DNA of 64,000 nucleotides from Pedobacter mucosus (lineage in GTDB: Bacteria; Bacteroidota; Bacteroidia; Sphingobacteriales; Sphingobacteriaceae), in assembly GCF_022200785.1 (NCBI RefSeq), contig NZ_CP087585.1, positions 682,001 through 746,000 on the forward strand, in the 5' to 3' direction. Of the stretch, positions 10,818 through 20,044 are shown in pieces (position 1 is the stretch's first letter; the number at the start of each line of letters is the position of its first letter). The position numbers and the translations under genes were made by a program. Below the pieces are notes generated by a model, which did not search any database, was not told the origin of the DNA, and was given only the letters and a program-made list of their open reading frames with translations.

Positions 10818-11585
10818 ATGCTAAGACACTTCGGAGTTAAGAGAACCTATGCACACAACTTAAAACTTGCCGTATTACTGAGCCTGACCGCAGGTTTTAT
10901 AAACGCAGCAGGATTTCTGGGTTTTTCGGCACTGACGACCAACGTTACCGGGCATGCTGCTCTTTTTGCCGAAGGCATCGCCCGGCAGGACTGGGGAATG
11001 GCCAGACTCACCGCAACGTGGATGGTGCTCTTCCTTTCAGGTGCTTTCACGAGCAGCCTGATCGTTAACAAAATCGGTCACAACGCAAGGTTTTCTTTTG
11101 CCATTCCCATTGTTTTGGAAACAATGATCCTGGTTTTTTGTGCATTTTCACCCATCATAGGCTGTTGGGGTTTTTCAAGTAATTTTTTCGCCGGGTCTCT
11201 TCTTTTTGCCATGGGACTGCAGAATGCACTTGTTTCGGTGATTTCGGGTTCAGTCGTCAGGACTACCCACCTCACCGGTACCTTTACAGATCTTGGTATA
11301 GAGCTCGCGCAGCTCAGAACCGATAACTACAAAGCTCAGGGTGAACTGCTGTCAAGGATCAAGCTCCGGGTTTCCATAATCCTTTTCTTTATGCTGGGTG
11401 CGCTTTCTGGCGCATATCTGTATACCTACATCAGTTTCCGCTCATTTTTGATCCCCGGATCAGTGCTCAGCTTTACCCTTCTTTATGACTTATTCCGTCT
11501 GAACATCAAAAGGTACTATTCTAATTTCCGCTACCGCAGGAGGGGTAAGAACTACGTAGTATCAGGAATGGAAATTCAGAAATAA
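10818..11585 (+). CDS. YoaK/DUF1275-family membrane protein
   Basis: Integral membrane protein of 255 residues with about six hydrophobic segments. The N-terminal SLTAGFINAAGFLGF and the following TTNVTGHAALFAEGIA are characteristic of DUF1275, and GLQNALVSVISGSVVRTTHLTGTFTDLG is the family's second conserved block. The function is unknown; small-molecule transport has been suggested for some members. It is the last gene in the plus-strand run that starts at fumC, 22 bases after the previous stop. Confidence 0.85.
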   Translation: MLRHFGVKRTYAHNLKLAVLLSLTAGFINAAGFLGFSALTTNVTGHAALFAEGIARQDWGMARLTATWMVLFLSGAFTSSLIVNKIGHNARFSFAIPIVLETMILVFCAFSPIIGCWGFSSNFFAGSLLFAMGLQNALVSVISGSVVRTTHLTGTFTDLGIELAQLRTDNYKAQGELLSRIKLRVSIILFFMLGALSGAYLYTYISFRSFLIPGSVLSFTLLYDLFRLNIKRYYSNFRYRRRGKNYVVSGMEIQK

Positions 11586-11718
11586 CAGTTAAGAGGTATT
11601 TATACCTACCTTTAATCACAGATTTTCTTTTTTACCCTCCTTTTTTAGCAGTACGCTTTTGTGCTATCCTTACCGGTCGAGACGATCGGTTTTTACCAAT
11701 AGATAATATAGTAAATAA

Positions 11719-14700
11719 ATGAAAGACCCCGAATACATAATAGCCATCGGCGCATCTGCCGGCGGTCTGGAGGAAATCAACTCCTTTTTCGATCATGCCC
11801 CTCTGGACGGCGTTTCCTATATCGTAGTGCAGCATCTTTCAGCTGACTTTAATAGCAGGATGGTAGAAGTGCTTTCAAAACACAGCAAACTCTCCGTCCA
11901 AGAGGCAACCGAAGGGGTACTTGTAGAGACCAACCGAGTTTACCTCATTCCGCACGATAAATTTATGACCATTCAAAAAGGGCACCTATACCTGCGTGAA
12001 AAGGAAAAAACAAAAAGCCCGCATCTGACCATTAACACATTTTTTAATTCTTTGGCCATTGACAGTGGTAACAGGGCTATTGTGGTAGTACTTTCGGGAT
12101 TAGGAAACGATGCCGCTGAAGGCCTGATTGCCATTAAGAAAGCAGGTGGGATGGTTATGGCCAGAAACCCTGAAACCTCCTCTTTTCCTAGTATGCCCTC
12201 TAAGGCCATTGCTACCGGAATGGTTGATTTTATTCTGGAGCCCGCATCCATGCCCGGAGCTATCGAGGATTATGTTATTCATGAAGGGGAAACCAGAAAT
12301 GATATCATGGATGATGATTTAAACTTAACCCTGATCATCGATCTGATCAAACAACGCTCCCCGCTTGATTTTTCCGACTATAAGCCAACAACCATACTCC
12401 GCAGGACCAAGCGGCGGGCAGCCTACCACAATTTTGCCACCCTTTCCCGGTACTATGATTTTCTGAAAAGTTCGCCCGAAGAAATTGAAGCGCTTTCTAA
12501 GGACTTCCTTATCAGCGTAACCGCATTTTTCCGAGACAAGGAAGCTTTTGACTATATCCAAAAAAACGTAATTCCCGGGATACTAAAAAAATTGGTGCCC
12601 AATGAGGAACTTAAACTCTGGGTTGCGGGATGTGCAACAGGCGAAGAGGTTTATTCCCTCGCCATGCTCATCGCAGAACAGCTTACCGGAGATCTTGCCT
12701 TCACTGTAGTCAAGATTTTTGCGACCGATATTGACAGTGCCGCACTGATCCACGCAGGCAAAGGGATTTATCAGTCTGATACCATAAAAAATGTTAGCGC
12801 AGAACGGTTAAAAAAACATTTTATTAAAGAGGGGGATCAGTACCGGATAAAACCAACACTCCGGAAGATGGCCATTTTCGCCCAGCACGACCTGGTCAAA
12901 AATCCACCATATTGCAATATGCACTTCATCAGTTGCCGCAATCTTCTGATTTACATGGCTCCCGTTCTGCAGCGCAAGGTGTTTTCTATGCTCCTTTTCG
13001 GACTTAAAATGGACGGATATCTTTTCCTGGGGTCGAGCGAAAACCCAATGCCGATCATCCAGAACCTTGAGGTGGTCAGCAAACAGTACAAGATTTACCA
13101 GAACACTAAATCAAAGCGGATGTTCAGTTTTGATGCCTTTTCCATGCCTGATAACCTGGAGGTTAAGCACCGGCCTGCTTTTGCTTCCAGTGAGGGAATG
13201 AATAGCGATTCAAGCAGCGCCTTGTCAGAGATGATGCAGGTAAGCCTCGCAGAAGACCTCGACTATCTCGCCCTCTGTATAGATGAACACAAAAATGTGA
13301 TCAAGTCCTACGGAAACACTTCCAAATTCCTGCTTGCAAAACTTTTTACTACTAACCTGGAAAAACTGCTGCCTAAGAAATTGGCAATGGTATTTCATAC
13401 CATGAGCAACAATGTAATCAAAACTGGAAAAAAGGCTACACTGAACCGGATCAAGGTAAAACTGGGTGATTCATTCATACGCGTTAATTTAAGTCTCACG
13501 CCAATCGCTGTAAAGGGCGGCGAACAGAAACTGATCATGATAACTTTTACGGAGGACAAATCTTTTGCGGTCTCTGAGCAGGAAGGGATCGATTTCAATG
13601 AAAAAGTATATCATGACCAGTATACCCTCAATCTGGAGGAGGAGCTCAGGGATCTGATGGAAAAACTCAAATCTACTTATGAGCAGCTCGATGCTTCCAA
13701 TGAGAATATGCAGTCCTTCAATGAAGAAATGATCTCTGCCAACGAGGAGATGCAGAGCACCAATGAGGAAATGCAGTCGGTCAACGAAGAACTGGATACA
13801 ATCAATTCTGAATACCAGCTCAAGAACAAAGAACTACTGGATATCAATGATGACCTGAACAACTATTTCAGGAGCAACATCAACGGGCAGCTTTTCATTA
13901 ATAATGATCTGCTACTGATGAAGTTTTCTCCGGGTACGATAAAGCAGATCAATCTGTTGGAAACCGATATCGGCAGGCCTTTAAGCAATATCACAACGAA
14001 CATAAAGTTCGAGACCATCATCGAGGATATCAAACTGGTACTCATAGATGGAACTATCATCACAAAAGAAATTGAGACCAATAATGGTAAATGGTACCAG
14101 GTAATGACCATGCCTTACGTACAGCAGTCAGACCAGAAAAACAGTGGGGCGATCGTCACCTTCAACGATATTACAGAACTTAAAAAGGTCCAGCGAGAAC
14201 TTGATGTTAGCAACAGGACATTAGCTATCGCCCTTGACGCAGCTGAAATAGGAACTTACTCGATTGATATAAATTCCCGCGCTTTTATCCCCTCAACGCG
14301 TATGAAAGAAGTTTTTGGATACGGAGCTGAAAAAGAAATGGCATATCATGACGCTGTTGCCAGAATAGGAAAAGCGTACCGGGGCCTCTTTACCGATGGA
14401 ATTGAAAATAGCATCAGTAGGGGAGAAAAAATGGACATTGAATACCCCATAAATATTCCGCTTGACCACAAGCCACGTTGGGTAAGATCTATTGGTAATG
14501 TTGTCTATAATGAAGACGATAAGCCTGTATATTTTGCAGGGCTGCTGAATGATATTACTATTCACAAAGAGAATGAAATCCGAAAAAATGATTTCATCGC
14601 CATGGCGAGCCATGAGCTCAGAACACCGCTGACTACGCTTCAGGGCTTTGTTCAGCTTTTGGTATCAAGGACAAAGAATGGAGGTGATGACTTCCTGGTT

Positions 14701-15252
14701 ACCTCACTTCAAAAGGTAGACCTACAGGTCAAAAAGATGTCAGCCCTGGTAAAAGGCTTTTTGAATACTACAAGCTTTGAGGCTGGCAAGATTTATCTCA
14801 ATCTGGAGGAATTTGATTTAAACGGGCTTCTGCAGGAAATAACCGATGAGGTTAAAACTATTTTGAGCAAACACCTAATTATTTTAATGCCCCATGTGGC
14901 TTGTGTAATCACTGCAGACAGGGACAAAATTGGGCAGGTTATAAACAACCTCATGAGCAATGCGGTAAAATACGCCCCTAATGGAACTGAAATCGAGGTT
15001 TCCTTTAAGGCCGCTAAAAAAACAGTTACCATTATGGTAAAAGACCAGGGGGTGGGTATAAAGAAAAAGGATCAGGAAAAGCTGTTCGACCGCTATTACA
15101 GGGTAGATAATATCCAGACCCGCAAAGTGGCCGGTTTTGGTCTTGGACTCTATTTGTCCTCAGAAATTGTACAGTCCCATAAAGGGAAGATTTGGGTGGA
15201 AAGTGAAATTGGTAAGGGTTCTGAATTTTGTTTTAGTTTGCCAATTAGTTAA
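11719..15252 (+). CDS. CheB-CheR-PAS-histidine kinase hybrid
   Basis: A 1177-residue multidomain signalling protein. Order: CheB methylesterase (about 5-190; catalytic serine in GASAGG, S13; VVQHLS; SGLGNDAAEG), CheR methyltransferase (about 205-470; WVAGCATGEEVYSLA SAM-binding motif; FISCRNLLIY), a coiled coil rich in repeated NEEMxSxNEE units (about 640-715), two PAS-like regions (about 720-960), HisKA (H965 in MASHELRTPL) and a HATPase domain with GFGLGLYLS. There is no receiver domain and no chemoreceptor or CheW nearby. Proteins of this architecture are common in Bacteroidota; methylation of chemoreceptors is unlikely to be their role. The gene stands alone and overlaps the convergent small sigma-like gene by eight bases. 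Confidence 0.9.
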   Translation: MKDPEYIIAIGASAGGLEEINSFFDHAPLDGVSYIVVQHLSADFNSRMVEVLSKHSKLSVQEATEGVLVETNRVYLIPHDKFMTIQKGHLYLREKEKTKSPHLTINTFFNSLAIDSGNRAIVVVLSGLGNDAAEGLIAIKKAGGMVMARNPETSSFPSMPSKAIATGMVDFILEPASMPGAIEDYVIHEGETRNDIMDDDLNLTLIIDLIKQRSPLDFSDYKPTTILRRTKRRAAYHNFATLSRYYDFLKSSPEEIEALSKDFLISVTAFFRDKEAFDYIQKNVIPGILKKLVPNEELKLWVAGCATGEEVYSLAMLIAEQLTGDLAFTVVKIFATDIDSAALIHAGKGIYQSDTIKNVSAERLKKHFIKEGDQYRIKPTLRKMAIFAQHDLVKNPPYCNMHFISCRNLLIYMAPVLQRKVFSMLLFGLKMDGYLFLGSSENPMPIIQNLEVVSKQYKIYQNTKSKRMFSFDAFSMPDNLEVKHRPAFASSEGMNSDSSSALSEMMQVSLAEDLDYLALCIDEHKNVIKSYGNTSKFLLAKLFTTNLEKLLPKKLAMVFHTMSNNVIKTGKKATLNRIKVKLGDSFIRVNLSLTPIAVKGGEQKLIMITFTEDKSFAVSEQEGIDFNEKVYHDQYTLNLEEELRDLMEKLKSTYEQLDASNENMQSFNEEMISANEEMQSTNEEMQSVNEELDTINSEYQLKNKELLDINDDLNNYFRSNINGQLFINNDLLLMKFSPGTIKQINLLETDIGRPLSNITTNIKFETIIEDIKLVLIDGTIITKEIETNNGKWYQVMTMPYVQQSDQKNSGAIVTFNDITELKKVQRELDVSNRTLAIALDAAEIGTYSIDINSRAFIPSTRMKEVFGYGAEKEMAYHDAVARIGKAYRGLFTDGIENSISRGEKMDIEYPINIPLDHKPRWVRSIGNVVYNEDDKPVYFAGLLNDITIHKENEIRKNDFIAMASHELRTPLTTLQGFVQLLVSRTKNGGDDFLVTSLQKVDLQVKKMSALVKGFLNTTSFEAGKIYLNLEEFDLNGLLQEITDEVKTILSKHLIILMPHVACVITADRDKIGQVINNLMSNAVKYAPNGTEIEVSFKAAKKTVTIMVKDQGVGIKKKDQEKLFDRYYRVDNIQTRKVAGFGLGLYLSSEIVQSHKGKIWVESEIGKGSEFCFSLPIS

Positions 15253-15541
15253 CTGGAGCTTCGGCTTGTAGGATCTCCATACAGCGCTTTCTGGCAATGC
15301 GGTTTATAAAGGTAAAATCACTGCAGCTTTTAAAACAATATTTTGTATGGCTTAGATTAAGCTCGATAAACGTGTTTTCCAATGTTTTTTCAGAAATTTC
15401 CCTGAAAATCAAAAGAAGAAGAAGTATGTTCCCATAAACTGCATCGCTGTATTTTTGATAGAGCTCGGTAATTTGTGCAGCGTTGAACCTTCCCACAAGT
15501 ATTGTTGTCGGCAACCTCAGACTAACGCTAAAAACCGTCAT
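15245..15541 (-). CDS. Short sigma-70 region-2-like protein
   Basis: A 98-residue protein from ATG 15541 (the frame is open further upstream to 15625). The part ITELYQKYSDAVYGNIL, followed by a helical segment and TFINRIARKRCMEIL, has the spacing of ECF sigma region 2 (core-binding helices), but region 4 is absent and the middle is divergent. I read it as a sigma-like or degenerate sigma factor. Its 3' end overlaps the kinase gene's 3' end on the other strand. Function unknown; it could bind core polymerase without promoter specificity, or be a remnant. Confidence 0.45.
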   Translation of the reverse strand: MTVFSVSLRLPTTILVGRFNAAQITELYQKYSDAVYGNILLLLLIFREISEKTLENTFIELNLSHTKYCFKSCSDFTFINRIARKRCMEILQAEAPVN

Positions 15542-15694
15542 ACTTGATGGATTTAGAATAAATCGAGTTTTTTTGATGAAGAGATACATGGATAGGCTGA
15601 TTGCCGATAATTGTCTGAATAACATGCTGCAGCATGAATTGTTCTGGGCATTTCAGCTATAAATCATGATCAGGAATTTCAGATCCGCTGCAGG

Positions 15695-16969
15695 TTAGGG
15701 ATAGTGGACCGCGAGCTCACCAGTTATATTTTCTGGCGCTTTTCGCTCCTGATCATAAAAGCCCCCTCCTAGTTTGGAGTTAATGTTTTTAAAAATGGCG
15801 ACAGTCTCCGTGACTTCTTCCTCGCTATGGTTAGCGGTTGGTATCAGTCTGAGAATAATGATGCCATGGGGAACTACCGGATATACGACCATCGAACAGA
15901 AGATGTCATGGTTTTCCCTCATATCCCTCACCAGGTTGGCAGCCTGGGCGATTGATCCTTTAAGGTAAACAGGCGTAACCGGACTTTCTGTATTGCCAAT
16001 CTCCAGCCCTGCTTCCCTAAGTCCATTCTGCAGTTTTTTCGTGATATTCCAAAGCCTTTCCCGAAGCTCAGGCATTTCCCTGATCATACGCAACCGTTGG
16101 TGAAGGCCATATACCAGTGGCATAGGCAAAGCTTTTGCATAAATCTGCGAGCGCATATTGTACCGGAGATATTGTATGATTTCTTTTTTTCCGGAAACAA
16201 AGGCTCCGATTGCAGCAAATGATTTTGCGAAGGTTGCAAAATATAGGTCTATTTCCTCCTGGATACCCTGCTCTTCTCCAGTGCCTGCACCACTTTGTCC
16301 CATTACGCCGATTCCGTGCGCGTCATCAACCAGAAGGGTAAAATCAAACTTCTTTTTAAAACCTATAATCTCCCGGATTTTCCCGGTATCACCACGCATT
16401 CCGAAAACACCTTCAGTAATCACCAAAATACCTCCATTGGTTTTCTTTGTGATTTTTTCTGCCCTGATCAGCTGCTTCTCAAAATCGGCAATGTCGTTAT
16501 GCTTGAAAACGAATCGCTTGCCAATGTGCAGCCTGAGCCCATCGATAATACAGGCATGTGCCTCGGCATCATAAACAACAACATCATGGCGGTCAAGTAG
16601 GCTATCGATTATTGATGACATGCCCTGATATCCATAGTTGAGCAGGAACGTATCTTCTTTTTTTACAAATGAAGATAATTTGGCCTCCAGCATTTCATGC
16701 AGAATGGTATTTCCTGTCATCATTCTTGCTCCCATAGGATAGGCGAGTCCATACTGTCTGGTACCTTCCTCATCTGCTCTTCGCACTAGGGGGTCGTTGG
16801 CGAGACCAAGATAATCATTAAGGCTCCAGACGAGTTTGTCCCTTCCATTGAATATCATCCTGTTGCCGATTTCTCCCTCCAGTTTTGGATAGGCAAAATA
16901 ACCATGTGCATAATGGGCGTGAATGCCCAACGGGCCTAATTTAAACAGGTTTTTTTCTACTAAATTCAT
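15695..16969 (-). CDS. PLP-dependent alpha-oxoamine synthase family protein
   Basis: Fold-type I PLP enzyme of the family that contains BioF, Kbl, HemA and serine palmitoyltransferase, which condense an amino acid with an acyl-CoA and decarboxylate the product. Visible motifs: SLNDYLGLA near 50, DAEAHACIIDG near 134-144 (ring-stacking histidine), VDDAHGIG near 216-223 (aspartate to the pyridine nitrogen) and TFAKSFAAIGAF near 246-257 with the Schiff-base lysine. The substrate is not decided by sequence; Bacteroidota homologues are variously labelled Kbl, BioF or serine palmitoyltransferase. Length 424 is slightly long because of a 25-residue C-terminal extension. Transcribed alone. Confidence 0.82.
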   Translation of the reverse strand: MNLVEKNLFKLGPLGIHAHYAHGYFAYPKLEGEIGNRMIFNGRDKLVWSLNDYLGLANDPLVRRADEEGTRQYGLAYPMGARMMTGNTILHEMLEAKLSSFVKKEDTFLLNYGYQGMSSIIDSLLDRHDVVVYDAEAHACIIDGLRLHIGKRFVFKHNDIADFEKQLIRAEKITKKTNGGILVITEGVFGMRGDTGKIREIIGFKKKFDFTLLVDDAHGIGVMGQSGAGTGEEQGIQEEIDLYFATFAKSFAAIGAFVSGKKEIIQYLRYNMRSQIYAKALPMPLVYGLHQRLRMIREMPELRERLWNITKKLQNGLREAGLEIGNTESPVTPVYLKGSIAQAANLVRDMRENHDIFCSMVVYPVVPHGIIILRLIPTANHSEEEVTETVAIFKNINSKLGGGFYDQERKAPENITGELAVHYP

Positions 16970-17099
16970 GACTTTCTCGTTATTACGACTTTTACTACAT
17001 ATTGGGCAACTGCCACATTATGTTATTCGGCAGGGTTTAACCGGTTTCAAATCTAACTGTTCTATCCCGTGCAGTACCGGAAACTTATCAGCCCCAGAG

Positions 17100-17246
17100 A
17101 TGATAAATATCATTGCCCGGTATGACATTTTACCTGAAAAGGCTATTCATAAGCATGTAATTTTGTATGCCGGATTAGTAGAAGTCTATGGCCATTGTGC
17201 CGTTGGCTACGGCTACTCCGAGAAAGAAATAAAGCAAATGAACTAG
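17100..17246 (+). CDS. Small hypothetical protein (doubtful)
   Basis: A 48-residue frame beginning MINIIARYDILP and ending YSEKEIKQMN, seven bases before the next reading frame. The frame is open further upstream and could also start at ATG 16968, overlapping the start of the divergent oxoamine synthase. I recognise no family. It is kept because it precedes two other small plus-strand frames with normal-looking composition, but it may not be a gene. Confidence 0.25.
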   Translation: MINIIARYDILPEKAIHKHVILYAGLVEVYGHCAVGYGYSEKEIKQMN

Positions 17247-17253
17247 ATTTTTT

Positions 17254-17647
17254 ATGCAGGATACGATCTTGAGAAGGCGGGTTTCAATTTTTCTGCAAGG
17301 GGCCAGGGAAAATGAGGAGAACCTGGAAATTCTTTGCGGGATAGCGGGGGACTTCGTGCGCTTCTCTAAAACCAGGGCAAAGTTGGACGAGCAATCAATC
17401 AGGGAAATGTTGATCGATTTTATCGGTTCGTTAGCTGAACTAATGCCAATTGTTGTATTCGCTATCGATGGGAGCGGTGAGGTTGAAAAACGGAATATCA
17501 ATCGGGATCATGCTGTTTTTAGCAAGCTTTTTTAAAAAGGTTTTTAAAGAGCTCCAAGAGGGTGGGCCTTTTGAAAAACTGAACCTGGAAAGGTTATGTC
17601 TTAAAATGAAATCAGATGAATGGAATTCCCTTATCAGTAACATATAA
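17254..17647 (+). pseudogene. Small unrecognised gene, apparently frameshifted in a T6 run
   Basis: The frame from ATG 17254 encodes 93 residues (MQDTILRRRVSIFL to NRDHAVFSKLF) and stops right after a run of six T (17528-17533). Removing one T continues the protein as KKVFKELQEGGPFEKLNLERL and on to LISNI, stop at 17647, giving about 130 residues with consistent character across the join. The product is helical and charged with no recognised domain. It is either a real frameshift, a read error or two unrelated small frames. The first half on its own is a plausible 93-residue gene. Confidence 0.4.
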
Positions 17648-17660
17648 TTTTAAAGTATAT

Positions 17661-17858
17661 ATGTTCTACGTTATTTCCTTCCTGCAGGAGAAGGTTACCT
17701 CGGTTGAAATACTCCTGGAGGGCAGAAACTATAGCCTTTTTCTCGGAGAGGATAATGTATGGTCACAGCAGATCATCAAAGGAAATGTACAGATTGAGGC
17801 CGGGCTGCTAGACAATTTGACGCATATTATCGCTCAGCGATGGCTTAAGAAAACCTGA
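17661..17858 (+). CDS. Small hypothetical protein
   Basis: A 65-residue frame starting MFYVISFLQEKVTSVEILLEG and ending IIAQRWLKKT. The pattern (two short strands, then a helix) is protein-like, and it begins 13 bases after the preceding frame. No family recognised. An upstream in-frame ATG at 17616 would overlap the previous gene; the start at 17661 avoids that. Confidence 0.4.
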   Translation: MFYVISFLQEKVTSVEILLEGRNYSLFLGEDNVWSQQIIKGNVQIEAGLLDNLTHIIAQRWLKKT

Positions 17859-17954
17859 TTATGCTAGGCAGGTTAAGGGGGTTTGATACATAAGGAAAAA
17901 GGAATATATTTTTTTGTTCCATTACACAGGCAATAACCTCACATAAGGATCAAT

Positions 17955-18536
17955 ATGATTAATAAGATTTTCGATAACGACCAGGCCTTTGATTGGTTAT
18001 ATCCCAGGCAGTTTCAGCTGATGTCCAAAAAGCAATGGACTCCTTTAGCTGTTGCCATACAATCTGCAGCTTTTCTTGCCTCACCAGGCTCGAGCGTTTT
18101 GGATATAGGAAGCGGTATCGGAAAGTTCTGTCTTATTGGTGCCAAGGAGTATCCAGAAACCATGTTCTTCGGCGTGGAGCAGCGCAATAAACATGTTTAT
18201 TATGCGAATGATGCAAAGAACTTTCTGAGGATTGATAACCTTGAATTCATTCACGCCAACATCACTCAGATAAATTTCAGAGCTTTTGACCATTTTTATT
18301 TTTATAACTCTTTTTTTGAAAATATTGATTTTGTAAACAGGATCGACGATTCTGTGGAAACTTCCATTGCACTATATAGCTACTATACCCAATACCTGAG
18401 GGCAAATCTTGACCGTATGCCGATAGGTACAAAAATAGTGACCTACCAGAGTTCCGGAACAGAGGTTTCCGAAAACTTTTGCTTGGTCAGCAGCACAATC
18501 AACAATCTTCTCAAGATGTACATCAAGATCAATTGA
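17955..18536 (+). CDS. Class I SAM-dependent methyltransferase (first of a tandem pair)
   Basis: A 193-residue Rossmann-fold methyltransferase. Motif I is VLDIGSGIGKFCLIGA (about 50-65), followed by an acidic residue at the end of strand 2 in FFGVEQR. The pre-motif FDWLYPRQFQLMSKKQWTP is shared with the next gene, with which it aligns along its whole length. The substrate is unknown. It is 36 bases upstream of its paralogue and likely co-transcribed with it; a Crp-family gene lies beyond. Confidence 0.78.
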   Translation: MINKIFDNDQAFDWLYPRQFQLMSKKQWTPLAVAIQSAAFLASPGSSVLDIGSGIGKFCLIGAKEYPETMFFGVEQRNKHVYYANDAKNFLRIDNLEFIHANITQINFRAFDHFYFYNSFFENIDFVNRIDDSVETSIALYSYYTQYLRANLDRMPIGTKIVTYQSSGTEVSENFCLVSSTINNLLKMYIKIN

Positions 18537-18572
18537 GAGACCTTAATTATTCATAATAATTTAAAACAAAAA

Positions 18573-19151
18573 ATGATAAATACCTATTTCGATCACGATA
18601 TCCATTTTGATTACCTATATCCGGATCATATTCAGCAGCTTTCATCGGTCCACTGGACGCCGATTGATGTAGCCAGAAAGGCAGCTGAATTCCTTTGCTG
18701 GCCGGGGCACAAGGTAATGGATATCGGTTGCGGGGTGGGCAAATTTTGCCTGACCTCAGCATTTTTTCATCCGGGTACACGATTTTATGGAATTGAGCAG
18801 CGGCCGGCGCTTATTAAATTTGCTAACGATACTAAAAAGCACCTTCACCTCACCAATGTGGATTTTCTACAAGGCAATATCACCGACATTGATTTAAGAG
18901 AATACAGGAGCCTTTACTTTTTTAATTCATTTCATGAGAATCTAAATACCCTAGCAGGGATTGATTCGACGGTAAACAGAAACTTTGACCTGTATCGTTT
19001 CTACACTCAGCTACTTTACAGGAAACTTGACGAACAGCCCTCAGGTTGTAGACTAGTTACCTATTATACCGAGGCTACACAGATTCCGCCGTCTTATAAG
19101 AAAGTCGAGAAATTTTACCATCCCGAGCTTAAGCTGTATAAAAAGAACTAG
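18573..19151 (+). CDS. Class I SAM-dependent methyltransferase (second of a tandem pair)
   Basis: A 192-residue paralogue of the preceding gene: FDYLYPDHIQQLSSVHWTP, then VMDIGCGVGKFCLTSA as motif I and FYGIEQRPALIKFAND after strand 2. Both share a late N-S-F/x-E-N segment (YFFNSFHENL) where methyltransferases often place substrate-binding residues. The pair looks like a gene duplication that has since diverged. The substrate is unknown; the small, lid-poor domain would suit a protein or large metabolite. Confidence 0.78.
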   Translation: MINTYFDHDIHFDYLYPDHIQQLSSVHWTPIDVARKAAEFLCWPGHKVMDIGCGVGKFCLTSAFFHPGTRFYGIEQRPALIKFANDTKKHLHLTNVDFLQGNITDIDLREYRSLYFFNSFHENLNTLAGIDSTVNRNFDLYRFYTQLLYRKLDEQPSGCRLVTYYTEATQIPPSYKKVEKFYHPELKLYKKN

Positions 19152-19239
19152 CTGCGGTTTAAGTATACCCAATTTGAAGCTACTTGCTAAGGCGGATGGA
19201 GCAAGGCGTTTATGCATGATATAAGTTGTACCTTTAAAA

Positions 19240-19947
19240 ATGAGCCTTTCAGGAATTTTCCCCATCGATAAATGGAATTTTAGTACACACTCCATACTGA
19301 ATGTGCTGACCGAGGAGGAATATAAATTTTTGATCTCCGATCAGCCTGCACAGAAATATACGATGGGAGAGGTCGTCTTTAGGGAAGGAGTCGTGCCTTC
19401 GGGGATATATTTCATCCACAAGGGAAAGGTGAAAAAATACAAGGTGGACCACCTTGGTCGGGAGCAGATCATCTATGTAGCAAATCAGGGCGAGTTTATC
19501 GGTTACCACGCGGTACTTTCGGAAGAACGCTACCCAGATTCTGCTGCGGCAATAGAGGAGAGTATATTGAGTTTCATACCGAAAGAGGATTTTCTTCAGA
19601 TTTTAGCCAGCTCTCCCCTACTTACCTCACGGATGTTAAAGGCGCTCAGTCATGAGTTCACTGTGCTGGCGAACAGTATTTCTGTTTTTTCGCAGCGCTC
19701 GGCGATTGAAAGACTTGCAATAGCACTAATTTTTCTGAGGGAAAAATATAAGCGGGATCTTAATGAGCAGGGTGAGATCCTCATCAATATCTCCAGAAAT
19801 GATCTCGCCAACCTTGCAGGGCTGGCGAAAGAAAATGTAATCCGGCTACTGAAAGAATTAAAGTCCGAGGATATCATCTATACCGAGGGTAGGAAAATCT
19901 GGATCAAGAATATTGAAAAACTGATCATCCGATCAAATTACCGTTAA
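19240..19947 (+). CDS. Crp/Fnr-family transcriptional regulator
   Basis: A 235-residue regulator with an N-terminal cyclic-nucleotide-binding-like beta roll (about 25-140; GIYFIHKGKVKKYKVD, GEFIGYHAVLSEE) and a C-terminal winged helix (about 160-225; ISRNDLANLAGLAKENVIRLLKELK). There is no N-terminal cysteine cluster like that of Fnr, and the recognition helix lacks the ExxSR pattern, so its site should differ from the Fnr box. The effector is unknown. It lies 97 bases before the isocitrate dehydrogenase gene and 88 bases after the methyltransferase pair. Confidence 0.88.
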   Translation: MSLSGIFPIDKWNFSTHSILNVLTEEEYKFLISDQPAQKYTMGEVVFREGVVPSGIYFIHKGKVKKYKVDHLGREQIIYVANQGEFIGYHAVLSEERYPDSAAAIEESILSFIPKEDFLQILASSPLLTSRMLKALSHEFTVLANSISVFSQRSAIERLAIALIFLREKYKRDLNEQGEILINISRNDLANLAGLAKENVIRLLKELKSEDIIYTEGRKIWIKNIEKLIIRSNYR

Positions 19948-20044
19948 AATCACTTCAATACTTCACGGGCCTGGGTACTAATTAAGGTCCGATCGATTCT
20001 GTTGACGGGGAAAAATTTATTTCTCCGCCAAAAAAAATATCATT

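Noticed and set aside
11594..11607. Terminator after the DUF1275 gene (AGGTAT-TT-ATACCT)
   Set aside because: The loop would be only two bases and no T run follows directly, so it is unlikely to form a terminator.
16158..16574. Plus-strand 138-codon frame inside the oxoamine synthase gene
   Set aside because: Antisense shadow of a strongly supported enzyme; its composition (Ser/Pro/Ile-rich) is typical of such shadows.
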